Shown here one piece after another: positions 41,883-42,920 of a stretch of 42,920 bases of DNA. This stretch comes from Acholeplasmatales bacterium (GTDB taxonomy: Bacteria > Bacillota_I > Bacilli_A > ML615J-28 > CAG-313). The stretch is taken from positions 1-42,920 of the forward strand of contig DPOU01000014.1 in assembly GCA_003539625.1 (NCBI GenBank). Reading direction: 5' to 3'. The notes below the pieces were generated by a model. That model saw nothing but the letters and a program-made list of their open reading frames with translations, searched no databases and was not told where the DNA came from. A program made the position numbers and the translations under genes. Numbering within the stretch: the first letter of the stretch is position 1; each line of letters begins with the position of its first letter.

Positions 41883-42920
41883 ATGAAAAAGAAAAAAACA
41901 ATCGGTAGATATGTTAGACGTACAATCTTATTTGCCCTTCTTGGCGTAATAGTAATATGTTTAGCAGTGTTCTATTTAGGAAAATATAAAGCATCAAAAA
42001 CAGATTATGATAACAAATATAGTGATGAATTCTGGAATCAATTGCCTGGCTTCATTCACTCTCAAGATATATTTGAAGAATTCTATGAACTTGACTGTAA
42101 TAGTGACAAGTATGTTAAACCATACGATGAAAGTTATCTACCTGGTTCAAGCGATAGCGCAGATGAAAAAATTGAAAAATTCAAAGTTATCCTTGATACC
42201 GCAAGATATACCGAAGAATTAAGTTATATTTGGTCTGACATTAAATCAATGGCAAGTTATAATAGTTTAAGAAGTGCTCAAAAGGCTACTGTTGAAAACT
42301 ACTATAACACTTTATCAAATAGTGACTTAAAAGGCTGGACTGAATATATTAGCCCATCACGTGAAGTAGAAGCATTAAATAATGGTAAATACAAATTAAT
42401 ATTTAACCGTGCTGATACTACATTTAGAGTTGAAGAGATAAAAACTGGTCATGTTTGGTATTCTAACCCAGTTGATCCTGATGCAACACTTGGTATAAAG
42501 AAAACACAAATGTCTTTAATGAATATTGTTTTTGCAACAGGTAATAAATCAGAAACACCAATTCCTACAACATATACAACATATGAAAACTCTACTAAAG
42601 AAAGTACTCAAGAAAAAATAGTTCCTGATTTCCACATCAAAATAGATGAAGAAAATAACACAATTATTGTTTACTATACTTTCAAAGTAGGTGGAATTGA
42701 TTATACATACTTCCCTGAAACAATCACTAGTGCAAGATTGGATGAATTATGTAGACGAAGCGTTGCAAAGATGGAAGAAGCAATGGCTGAAGGTACACCA
42801 CTTAGAGATAGTAATAATAATTTAATTACTGGTATGTATTTTGATGGTAGTAAAATTGGTAATTACAGATTTCAATCTTATTATGATGAATTTATTTCGT
42901 TATTCCCAGATTTATCTGAA
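41883..42920 (+). CDS. DUF5696-like protein, 5' part, continues past window edge
   Basis: 346 codons are open to the last base of the window. An N-terminal membrane anchor (RRTILFALLGVIVICLAVFYL, about residues 12-32) precedes an extracytoplasmic region with blocks such as YKLIFNRADTTFRVEEIKTGHVWYSNP and NTIIVYYTFKVGGIDYTYFPETI. This resembles the start of DUF5696 proteins, large surface proteins found next to sugar ABC transporters. AGGAAGGTGAG is a clear ribosome site, and the gene starts 12 bases after the YIP1-like gene. The remaining domains cannot be seen, so the family call is tentative. Confidence 0.78.
   Translation, partial: MKKKKTIGRYVRRTILFALLGVIVICLAVFYLGKYKASKTDYDNKYSDEFWNQLPGFIHSQDIFEEFYELDCNSDKYVKPYDESYLPGSSDSADEKIEKFKVILDTARYTEELSYIWSDIKSMASYNSLRSAQKATVENYYNTLSNSDLKGWTEYISPSREVEALNNGKYKLIFNRADTTFRVEEIKTGHVWYSNPVDPDATLGIKKTQMSLMNIVFATGNKSETPIPTTYTTYENSTKESTQEKIVPDFHIKIDEENNTIIVYYTFKVGGIDYTYFPETITSARLDELCRRSVAKMEEAMAEGTPLRDSNNNLITGMYFDGSKIGNYRFQSYYDEFISLFPDLSE

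Noticed and set aside
3834..42920. Mycoplasma-like genetic code with TGA as Trp
   Set aside because: TGA serves as an ordinary stop (for example at 32722-32724 and 36693-36695), and Trp is encoded by TGG throughout.
1..42920. CRISPR array, tRNA or rRNA genes, insertion sequence with transposase
   Set aside because: I saw no regularly spaced direct repeats, no cloverleaf or conserved rRNA segments, and no DDE or serine/tyrosine recombinase motifs in any frame.

Overview
The window reads as chromosomal DNA of a low-GC, spore-forming member of the Firmicutes (Bacilli/Erysipelotrichia-like or a related gut lineage), with a foreign aminoglycoside/streptothricin resistance block at the left edge. 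Four observations support this: strongly AT-rich coding sequence, SASP and GerE spore genes, a Firmicutes-type rimP-nusA-rnpM-ylxQ-infB-rbfA operon, and TGA used as a normal stop codon. I cannot name the species from sequence alone.

Layout. 1-3110 (minus strand): a promoter, a leader with an attenuator, the 5' part of a radical SAM gene, then ant(6)-Ia, sat4 and aph(3')-IIIa running off toward the left edge. Base composition rises visibly in aph(3')-IIIa. 3111-3475 is a gene-poor junction with ORF remnants and inverted repeats. 3476-6199: a TSCPD protein, divergent from a cysteine desulfurase-thiI pair for tRNA thiolation; the two divergent promoters share one -35 hexamer. 6222-6518: an alpha/beta-type SASP. 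6517-9504: an EutH-like ethanolamine transporter and a three-domain protein (HTH, LicC-like cytidylyltransferase, LicA-like kinase), apparently a choline/ethanolamine uptake and activation unit. 9562-12824: a SpoU methyltransferase, a radical SAM/SPASM enzyme, and a membrane protein with a CACACACACA-GGG tail. 12842-14500 (minus): a TGS-domain nucleoside kinase. 14599-16507: a MarR regulator with two candidate operators, then a MATE exporter.

16551-23456 is the translation/transcription operon, ending unusually in uvrC. 23461-26011 holds gerE behind a sigma-K-like promoter, a DEDDh exonuclease and an O-antigen-ligase-like membrane protein. 26066-30730 is an M19 dipeptidase followed by two glycosyl-hydrolase-like (GHL10) paralogues, one exported and one cytosolic. 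From 30829 to the right edge is a carbohydrate-uptake operon: a cytosolic GH20 enzyme, a very large lipoprotein binding protein with two carbohydrate-binding-like domains, a small membrane/coiled-coil protein, a 17-codon ORF, two ABC permeases with long basic N-termini, a beta-propeller-TPR-YIP1 membrane protein and the start of a DUF5696-like protein. No transporter ATPase is in view.

Most native genes lie on the plus strand in short-spaced operons bounded by clear intrinsic terminators and sigma-A promoters with 16-17 bp spacers. No tRNA, rRNA, CRISPR array, transposase or integrase was found. The points most worth a second look are the radical SAM plus Cys-repeat membrane protein pair, the leader attenuator now upstream of the resistance genes, the EutH/LicC-LicA unit, and the accessory proteins of the large sugar-transport operon.
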